A stretch of 64,000 nt of DNA from Antedon mediterranea (taxonomy: Eukaryota > Echinodermata > Crinoidea > Comatulida > Antedonidae): the NCBI RefSeq assembly GCF_964355755.1, contig NC_092674.1, positions 19,866,001 to 19,930,000 of the forward strand, in the 5' to 3' direction. The notes under the pieces were generated by a model. It saw only the letters and a program-made list of their open reading frames with translations. It was not told the DNA's origin and ran no database searches. Shown piece by piece: positions 22,689 to 35,900 of this stretch. The position numbers and the translations under genes are program-made. Within the stretch, counting starts at the first letter, position 1. Every line of letters begins with the position of its first letter.

Positions 22689-23731
22689 TGCCGTGGCTAA
22701 AGATACGGTACCGTATCCTAACTTCCGTTTACTAAAGGTACGGTAAAATTGCATTACGTCATAATCAGCCAATCAATGGGGTGCTGGTACGTGTGTGATG
22801 TCATCGTATAAGGACTTTGGATTTTTTTTCACATCGCATCTGTAGAGAATGCCTATCGGCGGCGCCAGGTTGCATGGATGTGTGCGCTGATGATTCTGTG
22901 ACTCAGCCTCGGGGCTAGACCTAGCAATATGTTGAATCCAGAATCGTTGATGCTGTAGTAATAGAGCAAGATCATGTGGTTTGTGGACGTTACATAAAGC
23001 GTTTAAAGCATGCACTCAATCTCAAATATTATTTCATTATAAACCATTATACACTACACTACAGTAGAAATATGTTGATAGCCAAATTAGAAAAAGGAAT
23101 TATAATTCAATGTTGGAAGTTGTGTTCATTCGTCCATAGTTACACTATGAGTATGAGGGTTTTATTTTTATTCCAAATGGCCTATTTACTTTAGGCCTAT
23201 ATTTTTTAATACACTTTGTTTACAGATGGTGACCATAAACAAAAATCAAATGCGGACAATAAAGGGGCCCTCAAATACTATGACTTAGACAATAGACCTA
23301 GCCCCAGGTCTTAGTGACAGAAATCAGCACACACATGCAGCTGGCCCCAGCCTGGCAAACAAACTCATATACCGAGACTACAGGTTATAGCATGGTTATA
23401 GTACGTAGTAGGCCTCTTTTGAAACGGTAAATTTCTGTATTCTAGAATTAAAATCAACATGTTTTAGCCTATCAATAATAACAGACGTAGGCCTAGGCTA
23501 CATTTAGTTTTGTCACACGACTGGGATAATAGCGATAAATGAAGCATAAAGAAAATGTTAAGCCGCCGGTTGATCACTGTTTTCGCGATATGAAAAAAAA
23601 TCCCAAGTCCTTATACGATGACGTCACACACGTACCAGCACACCCCATTGGCTGATTATGACGTAATGCAATTTTACCGTACCTTTAGCAAACGGAAGTT
23701 GGGATACGGTACCGTATCTTTAGCCATGGCA
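22689..23731. mobile_element. Mutator-like non-autonomous element with 9-bp target duplication
   Basis: About 156-bp terminal inverted repeats (TGCCrTGGCTAAAGATACGG outward) bound a 1043-bp element. It is flanked by perfect direct copies of ATAAATTAA at 22680-22688 and 23732-23740. Long TIRs plus a 9-bp duplication are the Mutator/MULE signature; other long-TIR groups cannot be excluded. No transposase is present. Each arm carries a CCAAT motif and, near its inner end, TGACGTCA (right arm, exact CRE) or TGATGTCA (left arm). The element lies about 200 bp before the ECT2 start codon, probably in a 5' UTR intron. Confidence 0.85.
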
Positions 23732-23941
23732 ATAAATTAAAGCCATAGCTTGTGTGTCCCTCGACAATTTTTTTATTAATATTCTTTTCCAAAAAGGGTG
23801 GGAGGCCCAAATAATTAGATAGGCCTAGGCTTAGTGGGTCACCCACCACAATTACTGTACATCTGAATGAACATAATTGTATTTTACACTTATTAAGTAT
23901 TCTCATATTTTCAGATCTAAAGGATAAGTAAACTTTTAAAG

Positions 23942-26900
23942 ATGTCATCCATTTTGTTAGCGCAAGAGTCTCAAATTGACATGAGTTATGCTTGTCAAGG
24001 TGACCAGACAGTTCAAGAAGATCATTGTAAGTTCACATGCAGAGATTAGTAAACATAGTAATTAAGTGAGAATATCAAACAGCCAGAAAGATACAAGCAG
24101 AGATGTATCATCTATGTCCTAGGTTGGCTAGGATTCATTCCGCATCAGTCAACCCGGGAAATTCAATGACCAAGATAAACTGCACTGTTGCACTAGCTTA
24201 CAATTGTACATTTGTTCCTAGTTGTCTATGACCCAGTTTACACAATTATGGATAAATCTTCTCAATTTACAGTTTATGAAAGTGATTACTGATATATGAT
24301 TTATTTTAAAACAGCTTTTTAAAATTTCAATCTTTCATAAATATATACATAAAATAGTAGATTTGAATGTAAATGTTTATCACAGGTGAAGAAGAAATGA
24401 TACCACTTGATGTTCGTATTTGTGTTGTTGGTGAAGTACTTGCTGATAAAATTGAGCTTGCACGTTCCTTAGAGGTAAGATTTTTGTGCCTTTTATTATT
24501 TAAGAAGTAAATGCTTTGTGAGGAAAAGAGTAAGAGTGAACAGAGTTATGGATTCATAGTAGTTTCTTGTTTTATATGTTTAATTTTGTGACAACCGATG
24601 ACTTATGACATCCTATGAAGGTACTATTCACGTTGTTACGTTTGGTTTGGTAAAGTTGCCAGACTCAATTTTCATTGATTCTAAATCCAGATGACGACCC
24701 CACATAGATTATGTTACATTTTGACCCTTTTTTGGGTCTACAATCGTCACAAAAAAATGAGAAATTGGTTAAGGACATTGTGTTTCATTGTTGCTAACTG
24801 TTTTTGTGAAAGAGAGAAGATTATTATAATTATTATGTGTGTTTATTAGAGAAGTATTCATTGTTAATAATCAACACAGAGTCATATACACCACCTGTAA
24901 TTATTAACCAAAATGTTTGTTAATGTCAATGCTTTAATTTTGTAGAAACTGAAGTTTCCTGTTTTGTACTCGCCTGATGGTAGTGAATATTACCAGCACT
25001 CTGAGCAGTTTGACACTGTGTTTGTCATTGATAATTTTGAAGGAGCCTTATTCAAGAGACTAGCGCAGTCAGAACATCGTGTTATTGGACCTTCTGTTAT
25101 CTTGAGTTGTGCGAAAGATGCTCAGGTTTGTTATATCTCAGTCATTTCTGTTTAATCAAAGAAAATCATCTATTGCAAAAATTTTGGTACAGAAAGCTTA
25201 TAGGTGTCATCAAATGTATACTGACCACCTAGATGTATATTGTTATATGTAAACAATAAAGCATTTTTGTAATGCACATCCAATGCCAGCAAAGTGATTA
25301 CTTTGGTCAGGGAAGAGTCAAATTTCACTACTTTTCCCTGCATTGGTTACATCATCATGCTTATAAAATAAGTCTCATTTAAGGCCTGTAGAGTGAATTA
25401 AAAGCAGGGTAAGGAGTAAACCCCTGACCTTGGGATTGTATCTTATCTGCCTGGTTTTTATTTTATTAAATGACCATGGATACTGTAAACTTTGAAATTA
25501 TTATTATTATTATTGTGTTTTTTAGCAACTTCCCTATAACTCAAGGCCTGTTTACTGCCAGCATATGTCAAAACTTGTTGTTTGCTTCACTGGATTTCTG
25601 GAGAAGGAACTCCTAAAAAGAATGGCAGAGCTTGTACATCACATGGGAGGCAGTGTCCGTAGAGAATTCACTTCTAAAGTCACGCATCTCATTGCTAACA
25701 CACCTTCTGGAAATAAGTATAAGGTGAGAAAGTATATCAAATTTGAAATTGATAATTTGTCATTGAAACTTGTGACCTGTGTATTCACACTTAAAAGGAC
25801 AATTGACAGATAAATAGGTAATAATACCAGCTGCTGAATACCATGGGATTTTAACATACTTGAAAGGCCTTTTAAAGCTTGGTATTTTTAAAATGGTATC
25901 GACTAATATAATTATGTTGCATCTAAATTATTGTAATATTTGGGATGGAGAAATTGTGGCATATTGATATTGCGTAAACTGAACTGGCTTCCTCATTTAT
26001 AATAAACAATCTATTGGACTATTCTAGTTATATCATTTTTAAATATTAAAACCCTATTTTTTCACATTTATTTTCTGTAAATTTAAATATGATTTTGTAA
26101 AAATGAAAATAATTATCTTCCTTAAGCTGCTTTCACATGACAGCCAAATTTGATCCAGCATCTGGCATCCTGAGAAAAATTTTGTGGAAAATGGATTCAG
26201 TGGTAAAGCATAGGATTGTTCATATAAAAATCATACAATTTTAATCCATACCTAATTCGAACTCGAGCGATGGGTCAAGAAGCCATTTGCTGAAATTGTA
26301 CAATTTTTTCTTTTGACTGAATGACATCGCTAGACAACGGATTATCAAATTCATGCTCGATGTGAAAGCTCATTCATAGCTGAGGAGCTATTGAAGTAAT
26401 TGCCTGCAGATATACAATCATTAGGTCTATGTAGTCTTGAGATCTTTCCTAAATTACAGGTTAATGTGTACACATTGTGTGTGTGAAAGATAAATAAAGA
26501 AAGTAATAATTTTTGCTGAATTTTATTACGTTTTAGGCTGCTGTGAGTCTGGGAACTCCTGTCATGACACAACAGTGGGTACATGAGACCTGGAAGAACC
26601 GTGATGATATCAGCATCAGTTCACTCTCGGACAAAATGGTAACTTAATTTTCAAAGATTCACTTCCTACCTGTTTATTTGCAGTTAAATTTTAAAACAGT
26701 ATAGCTACTGTATTATTAAATATTAATAGTTCATATTAATGCATTGAATATAAATAAGCTGGATATGAGAATGGTTCAACCATCTTCTTGACAAACTTTG
26801 AAGATTGTGTCTTTAAAAGTAATAGGGACTTTACGAAATAGGGTAGTACGACAAATATCCTGTGTTCGCTAGAGCATAAAATCATATACAGTCAACATAG

Positions 26901-29900
26901 CCGTTTTATTAGTTAAGCACCATTGCGCGAAGACGACAACGACCGACATTCTCTCCACACCTGACTCGTGGCGCTGGGCCTTCTACAGAGCTTGGCTCTG
27001 GTGATACATTAGCCTTCCTAGCTAGGGCCTCGCATTCAAACGCCGCTTTTAACACAGCCATTTTAACCCAATAAAAATGTTATTTCATTAAACAATTAAA
27101 TTAGAAGTTCAAATGTTATTTAGAGTTTTAAAAATTCCATGTTTAAGTGTAATTTGAACTGTGATTTAACGTTATATTAACATTATTTCTAGTCGTTATC
27201 CGTAAATGGCAAAATGGCAGCTTTATCGTTCTCAAAAAGTTAAAACGACGGAATTTCACGCTAAGCTCCGCCCACTTTGTTAAAGCTCATGCATATGAGC
27301 GCTGTCCTGACTTTATGGCTTCCCGTCATGTTTTGTAAAGTCCCTAATTACACCAAGTAGAGAGAAAGCATTTGTTTTGTAGATTTTCTTATCAGAATAG
27401 TCACAATCATATACAAATTACTTTCAATTCTTAAAAAGCCCTACTTTCAGTTTTTGTCATCTCTACGTAGTGAAAGTGAAATCACTGACTTTCTGTTTTT
27501 GTCATTTTCTTGAATATGTTTCTATAAATATTTATCAGATGATGTATAAGATGAAGCCCTTTCATAAGTGTGTGTTGAGTTTTATTGGATTTTCTGAGGA
27601 AGAACAAAAACAAATGCAAGACATTTCTACAGAACAAGGTAAGCCTTTCAGCTGAATTGTATGTATGTGCCTTTCATCTGAAGTGAGTGAGTGGCCGAGC
27701 GGTTAAGACAGTGGAACCCTAATTACGTAGCCATAACATCGGCAGGGGTTCGAGGCTGACTCACTCCATGGTTCTGGTGGTAGAATGAGTCTTCTCGGAT
27801 AAGGATTATAAACCGTAGGTCCAGTGTACACATCTAGCTCGTGTGCACTTTAAAGAACCTAGTACATCTTTCGAGACAAGTAGGGGGTTACCCCGGTGTA
27901 CTAGAACATCACAGCCACTGATCACCAACTGGGCCCTCTGGGAGACCAGTCTTTGACTTAAGAGGTTACCCAGTATAAATATATATTTCAATTCAATCAA
28001 AGTAATTATGTATTTGATTTATTTCAATACCATACAAGAAGAAAATATGACAGGTACAAACAACAAAGATGTAGTCATTACCATGGTGTCAGCTATCTGA
28101 ATCCCCGGTTTCGATCCAAGTCGGCCCTAAACCGTCTCGGCCCCAAGTCAAGTCGGCCCCAAGTTAACTCGGCCTCAAGTCAACTCGGCCTCACGTCAAC
28201 TCGGCCAAAAAATAATCGGTCAACTCAGCCCCGTTAAAGTATGGAACGCAAAAAGTGCAAATGAAGGGGATTGATAAAATAATATTTCTTCTTTTTTAAC
28301 TATGAATAATTCTGACTTTTAATGAATATTATTATTTAGACAATAATATATTTAGCAAAAGAAATAGGAATGATTTCACCAACTTTCCTTTAATTATTTA
28401 CGTTTAATAAAATTTCGTAGCTGAGCCTCCCTGCGCGTTTGCCAGCTTTTTCGATATCTACAACTGCTACGTGTTTTCGCTGACCGGGGGATTCCCCTTT
28501 TTTAAAAACGCAAATCATGCACAAAAACGATGTACGATCATTTTTTCTATGGCCAAATGGTGGAACGTATGCCTCCGTCTTCGATTTCCTAATATACGGT
28601 ACCTGCACGTGTTTTTTTGTAACACGCGGGTACTTCTATTCATATCGGCAATGAGTTCATTTTTTTATATGATATTATATTTTTTATTTCTTCATTTTTT
28701 TTAAAACGTGGATAGTAAGAATCGTAATAATATTAAGCACTTTTTGCGTTCCATACTTTATTGTGGCCGAGTTGACCGATTAGTTTTTGGCCGAGTTGAC
28801 GTGAGGCCAAGTTGACTTGAGGCCGATTTGACTTGGGGCCGACTTGACGTGGGGCCGACTTGACTTTGGCCGAGACGGTTTGGGGCCGACTTGACCTGCA
28901 CCCGAATCCCCACATCCTAAAGGGCTTCCCTTCTACATAAAAACAATGTCTTTTTGATATGTAACTCAAAATTGATAATAAGCTTAATAAAATAGAAACA
29001 TAGGTATAACTTAAAGATGTATTGTCCCTTTAAACACAAAAAAATGAAGGTCAAAATATTCTAAATTTAAAGTGGCCATATCAAAGTAATATTAAAGTTA
29101 TTCACTTTTAGTCGAAAATTTGAGCCAAAAAACAACAAGTTTACGTAATTAACAGGTAAATTAGTTTGATTACATTTCATCTGGAAAATCGTCACGAGCG
29201 AAAGTAAACAAAGATTTCAAACCATGAGTATGCATTACGCATATGCTAAATTAGGATTGTTTACAACTCGTCACTGTTAAGAAGGTATTTTCACACAGAT
29301 CATGAGGAAGTTTTATGATTATGCATACAGAGTAGCCAAACAAGCGCGTTTCATTATGGGATATGTTTTGATTGAAAACTTTGACTGGAAGTCAAAGTTT
29401 TTTTTTAAACAAAAAAACGTCTGTATTTCAATTAAATTTTTTTTTTTTTTCCAAAAATTGTTGGTGATAGTTAATAACTATTATGATACTTCAAAATGAC
29501 CCACCTTTTTTCGTAATCTTTTATTTTTTTTTTTTTTTGGAATTCAAAGGGACAATACATCAAATCAAAAAATGTTAAAACTGCCTCAATATAAATTTAT
29601 TAACACAACATGTTTCGGACATAGCCCATCATCTATATATAGATGATATTGTGTTTTCAACGCAACTCTACAATTGTCAATTGAATAAAAAGAAAATACC
29701 AATTTATTCAATACCAATTATTTGTACTCATACAGGTGGATCTATATCAGAGCCTTCTGATCAATGCTGCACACACATTGTCGTCGATGATATCAATTTA
29801 TCGTCATTACCATTTGAAGTACGCCCAAAGCTGACTGTTGTTAAACAAGAGGTACGTAAGCTACAATGATATCCTATATGCTAAAATATTACTGATGAAA

Positions 29901-32900
29901 TTGATAATTTTTAAATAATAATTATTTTATATAGAATCTATCAAGATTAAACAATTCATTCTCTGTTGATTTCTCAAAACACATTTGTACATAGAAACTT
30001 TGTCCAAGTGCCTCTGAACATTACTTTATGGCTATAACATAAGTCTGATTGATTGATGTTTGTGCTTGTACCTTTGGACAATGCATATTTAAAAAGAATT
30101 TTTTTTGCAATTAATAAAATCCATTTCTAATTTGTAGTGGTTTTGGAGCAGTATCAAGATTGATGCATGTGCTGATGCTGATATGTACATATTTAACAAG
30201 GTAAAACTTCATAGATGTTTACAATTATATGATGATTAAATTGTATCATCGTGTTTATAAACTCATGGTGCTTGGTCCGGATTGAGCCCTTGGTTCACCA
30301 AGCTACGACTTTGAGAAGACTTGTACTGTTAAGCGTGAACTTTATTTATCTCTACTTTTATGACAAACACAAACGAAACTAATTAAGTATTTTCTGAATT
30401 ATATTATTTTGAAGATGGCAACACCAGCAAGATCAACTTCTGTGTCAACCCCATCATCCAAATCTCGAAAACGTCGAAGATTGCGTGAAAGTATCGCTCA
30501 ATTTAGCCATGACACAGATAACATGGAAACGCCAGGGTTGCCTCGGAAGCGTAGATCAAGCGTGTTAAATGAGACAGGGATATCAGCATCGTCAGTTCTG
30601 GATGCGTCGCAGACACCAGAGACTGCTTCTATGATGAATGGTGAGTTTTATAATAAATATACAAGACTAGTTTCCATAAATTGCAAACCATCGCTATAGC
30701 ATTTCTATTACAAATAATATGACTAATGACTCTACATTAGCGGGTGCCTGGCTAGTTCTTGTTTTAAAATCATTAAGAGTCTTTCAACAGATGTAGGTAC
30801 AGATTTCCACTGAATATTAGCCTTCCAATTGAAAGGATCTCAAAAGTGTTTTTTTTTTTTGTTCCTATTTGGTATTGAATATTTTTTTTATTATTAATGT
30901 CTTTGATTTTGTTCTTAGGACTGTGCACTCCAGTAGAAGTTGATCAAACCCCCAAACAACCAGTTTCAAGGCGACAACAAACTATGATGGAACTACTGCA
31001 AACAGAAACCAACTATGTAGCTATACTGAGTACAATTATTAAGGTGGATCACATTTTTGTATATTAAATAGGTTTATTTTTGCAATCTAAAATGAAAACA
31101 AATCTTATCAGTTTGATAAACCAATTGTATTTAAAAAAAAACTCTGGTAATTAATAGTAAAATCTAATTTTGTGAAAAACATATTAATCCTGCAGTAAGA
31201 ATGTTATACAAGATGAAAGTTTGTTTTCCTGTAATTCAGAATAAAGCATAGCATTTGGTGGATAATGGTGGATACAATAGTTGCCACTACTTCTATTTAG
31301 TCCTGTTTTATTTAAAATCTAAATCCCCTGCTTGTAATTTCTTGAAGATTTTCAAAGAACCTCTTGAGCAGCATCAGGTTGGAGGTGCTCTACTGCCACA
31401 AGAAGACATCAAGACCATGTTTGGCAAGATTCCAGATATCTACTACGTTCATCGACGCCTCAAAGAAGACCTTCAAGAACTGCTCAAGGACTATTCAGAA
31501 GAGAAAAGTATCGGAAATATTATTGGGAAACATGTACGTCTACTACTACTTTCTAACATTACTGAGTGTTAGGGAACTTTTGATTTGTGATGACCTTTAT
31601 CCTTTGACCTATTCTGTCATTTGTCGGACCTAGAATCCACCAAAACTGAATCAAGTTGAGAAGCATGCCCATATGTCCCTGCATGCACACGATTAAACAT
31701 AACTAGTTCCTATGTAAAATCGAAATATCCCTTGTATTCAATCAGTACCTCAAAACCTCCACCGTGTACTTAAGTAATGAATGTGATGCTTAACTTGATA
31801 TTGTTAAAATACAACTACTGTTTGTGACACACTTCTGCTATTTTAATGTTTTCATTCTCAAAATAGAGGTATTAAAATAACAGAAGAATTTGCAACATAC
31901 ACATACTGGCATAATGCCTTAATTAAATTATCTTATACATGCTGTATATTTTCTTTCAACATTTGGTTGTTCATATTAATGCAATGTTGGTATTTTATCT
32001 TGTAGTCTGGAGATATAATGAAGGCATACCCACCATTTGTCAACTTCTATGAGATGATCAAACAAACTGTAGAGAGATGTGAGAAGACTCAACCACGCTT
32101 TCATGCTTTTTTAAAGGTAATAAATACAATCAAAAAGCTCAGGTCTGCATTAACATTAATGTCCCTGCTTCTAATCCATTGCATCAATATTATTTTGCTC
32201 TGTCTTTAGACTGAGAATGAGTGATCCCAAAATATAATATCAGCCATTTATGTACTGTATCATGATACAATAGTTTATTAGTAATTGTACTATTTAGTTC
32301 CATCAATATTTGTGTCGTTGTCAACCTTTTTCATAAATTTTTGTCAAAATTTACATAGTTTTAAATTAATTCCTAATGATCAATTTGATTTAGATTCAAC
32401 AAAGTAAACCAGAATGCAGTCGTCAGAGGTTAGCAGACTTGTTAATCAGACCAGTTCAAAGGTTACCTAGCATGATCCTGCTACTGTCAGGTAAATTATT
32501 TAAGGCCTCTTCACACATAAAATGTAATAAACTGGATTGATACATTCACACATGCTAGGTACAGTGTAAAGTACAGACACATTAAGGGTCACCTTCAATT
32601 GAAGTTTTTAAAACCAGTTCTTTTAATATCTCTGTAATATCTCAACATTTTTTATATTTTATTTAATAATTATATTTCCTAGCGTTTATGGGACAATCTG
32701 CAGATTGAAACTGCTTATAAGTATGACATTGACAAATTAACATGTAGCATTTGTTTGCATAGATTTTTTAATTTGTTACAATCCAAGTACATATGACATC
32801 TGGCCCTAGAGTAATACAGTGCTCAGAATAATTTTGACATAACATTGTATTTAAGGTGCAACATTCTATAGTCTCATATGACCTTTTTCTTGTGGATATG

Positions 32901-35900
32901 TTAATACTATTATTATAGTTTATACTATATTGTTATTAATGTTTATAATTTCTATTTTTTCTTTCAGTTATTATAGCAGTTCATTTTCAAAATCTTTATG
33001 TGATTTAGCATTCTTAAGTTTAAAATAATGTTGACAATTGTTTTCACTCTTTGTTTTTTCTATGAAGATCTTTTAAGGCGGACAGACAAGTCAAACCCAG
33101 ATCACTCAGCTTTAGAAAGAGCACTTGATTCATTGAAGCAAGTCACTGAGTAAGTACAAATATATTTACATTTTTGTTTGAAATTAAACCTATCTTTCCA
33201 TGCACTAAAGTTAAGTGTACATATAACAGACTTAAGGCCAATTTACACAGTCGAGCGAGAAAAGCATGTAACTTCTCCCACATAGAATCTGTGTATATTC
33301 TGAACGGGTTTACGCTCAACCACCTGTGTCGTTTTGTGTAAATGTTAATAAGAAATAGCGTAGATTCTATATTTTTGTTTTAACACTTACCATTAATGCT
33401 CGTCTGTGTAAATTGGCCTTTAAGCTGATTAGAATCATATCCATATATGATCAGTTTACATGCATCCATGTTGTTGCCCATCCAATGTCACTCCTACAGG
33501 TTTTAAAGGTTTAAGTACCTTCCAATCATATTACAACCTGGTTATATCAAATGTTGTGTCTTGCTTGAATGCTAAAGCTAAGCGAGAGAAATGAGTATGT
33601 AAACATGGCTACATTAACTTGTGACAAAACAAAAGATGAATTATCTGAAGAGAAAATTTGTTTAAATCTAGACATATAAATGAGGATAAACGCAAGACAG
33701 AAGGGCATACTCAGATGTTTGACGTCATCAGTGAAATAGATGGTGTTCCGCCAACACTTTTATCTGCCCATCGCAGCTTTGTCACAAGGATTGACACTAT
33801 AGAGATTGGTGATCGTGAACATGGCAAGGGGGATAATTTCTCAGAAAAGGGAGGGAGTGTATCAATGTTTTTATTTACAGATTTATTAGAGGTAAGATTT
33901 AAACAAAATATTTGTCTTTAGATATCAGTTAAAACTTTAGGCTAACCATTAAAAAGGCAGTAATAGAACCATTGAATAGAACTTTTGTCCAATAGAAAAT
34001 AGAATAGAATAGAAGAGGTGAACATGTTCTAAAAATTGTTTAAAAACAAGGCATGAGTTCTAATAAAATTGCTTGTCTATAGTATATTAGTTACTCTCTA
34101 TAGTAACACTCTTACATATGGAATAGAGCAAAATAGAGAATGAAATCATTAACAGAAACTGTAGCAATGAAGAACAATTAGTATTAATTTTATTTGATTT
34201 TAGATCTGTAAAAGAAGAAGTAAAGCAAGCACAACATCTCATAAAAGTCCTGCTCTTAGCAAGACATCCAAATACTACAAGCATATTGAATTGTTACCAT
34301 TATCGCATATAAGGCGAGTGTTGGATGTTAAAGAAACGGAAGGTAAGGAAATGCATTAAAAAAATACAACTTTATAAATGTCGGTTCCATATGCGTATTA
34401 CATTGGATGGAGACGGCTTACTTGAGTTTGTAGCTATTAAAATATACAATAAATTTCAAAGCTGACAGCCAATCAGGTGTTGTTTTGTTTTTGCCATCTA
34501 TTATTAATAAATGGTCTTATTAAAAGTTATTTATTAAAATGTGTACCATTAAATATGATATGTTTATACTAGTTTACATCTATAATTCCATATATTTTGA
34601 GCTGTTTCTATGCATCAACTTTTTGAAGTAAATCTTGCATCATACTGTAAGTATGTAAGTGGCATAATGCATTGTTTCAATAACAAATTATTACTGCTTT
34701 CAGATTGTAAAAACACATTTGCATTGCTTTGTAAACCACCAATGGAAATATCGGACCGCACCGACAGACTGTTTATGTTCACATTGACTGGTGATGAAAA
34801 GAGTAAAACACAATGGTTAAAGACACTCTCACAACACATGGCAAATATAACATGTAAAGCCAACTCGGTAGGTTTACTTATTTCTAATCTTATTCTACTG
34901 GGCCTTTTACATTACCACTGCTTTATCATTTGTGAATAGCATACTGTACCAATTTGTATATAATTGGTAATGATGGTTTTATTCTGGACATACAATATGG
35001 TATGAAAGAAAGCTCAAAGGATTTCTTTAGTATTATGCCTAGGCTTTTCAATATTAGAGACAATTTTTAAAGATGTATTGCCCCCCTGAAAAAAATGATT
35101 CTTAACAATTTTATTGTTGAATATGCCATTTTAATGTCACCTAATATTTATCCACTTTGACCAAAAATTGAATAGAAAAGAAAATGTATATACAACATAT
35201 ACTCAAATTGGCTTTTGTTGAATTTAACCATTTATTTTGTTATTTTATAAGTGAAAACATTTTTTTTTCTACAAAAGTGATTAACCTTATTAAAACTTAA
35301 AATAAAATTAAAACAAAATACTGTAAACTATTCAAAGTGTGTTTTTATTAATTTTTATTTTTTTGGTAGACAATACATCTATAAATAAAATATGTATATC
35401 CACTGATACTAGCTATGTAGACACAAAGTATGCTGAACTTAAGTACACTAATATCTAGCAAAATATGCATTTATCATCCAACCAGTTAACTACAATGGAT
35501 AAATAATGTAATTTTAGTTACTGGCAAATGTTACATTCTCCATCTGTTTGATGCACTTTTTAAGCTCTGTCTACACTAGTTCGATAACAAAAAAAGTGTG
35601 ATGTACCCAAATGTGGTAGTGATATTCCCAAATACAGTAGTGATATGACATCATCATGTCCATGAGTATATCATATTTTTTTCACATAAAGTGTAGACAA
35701 AGCTTTACACATAATATTCTAAAGTATGCTTTAGTTTTTCATCACTGCTACGACATTCAACTGGCATTCACCTACATTTGATATTTTGAGTTCTGCACAC
35801 CGGTAAGTTGATTCTGTATTTATTTATTATTAACATATTGTTTTCTTTTTCAAGGCAAGCTTCATACTTAAAATTGAACCAGAGGAACTTGAATTGAGTA

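Noticed and set aside
27683-27770. tRNA-Leu/Ser-like gene
   Set aside because: A- and B-box-like sequences exist, but the acceptor and anticodon arms do not fold, the sequence continues into a shared SINE body, and a second copy exists at 54576.
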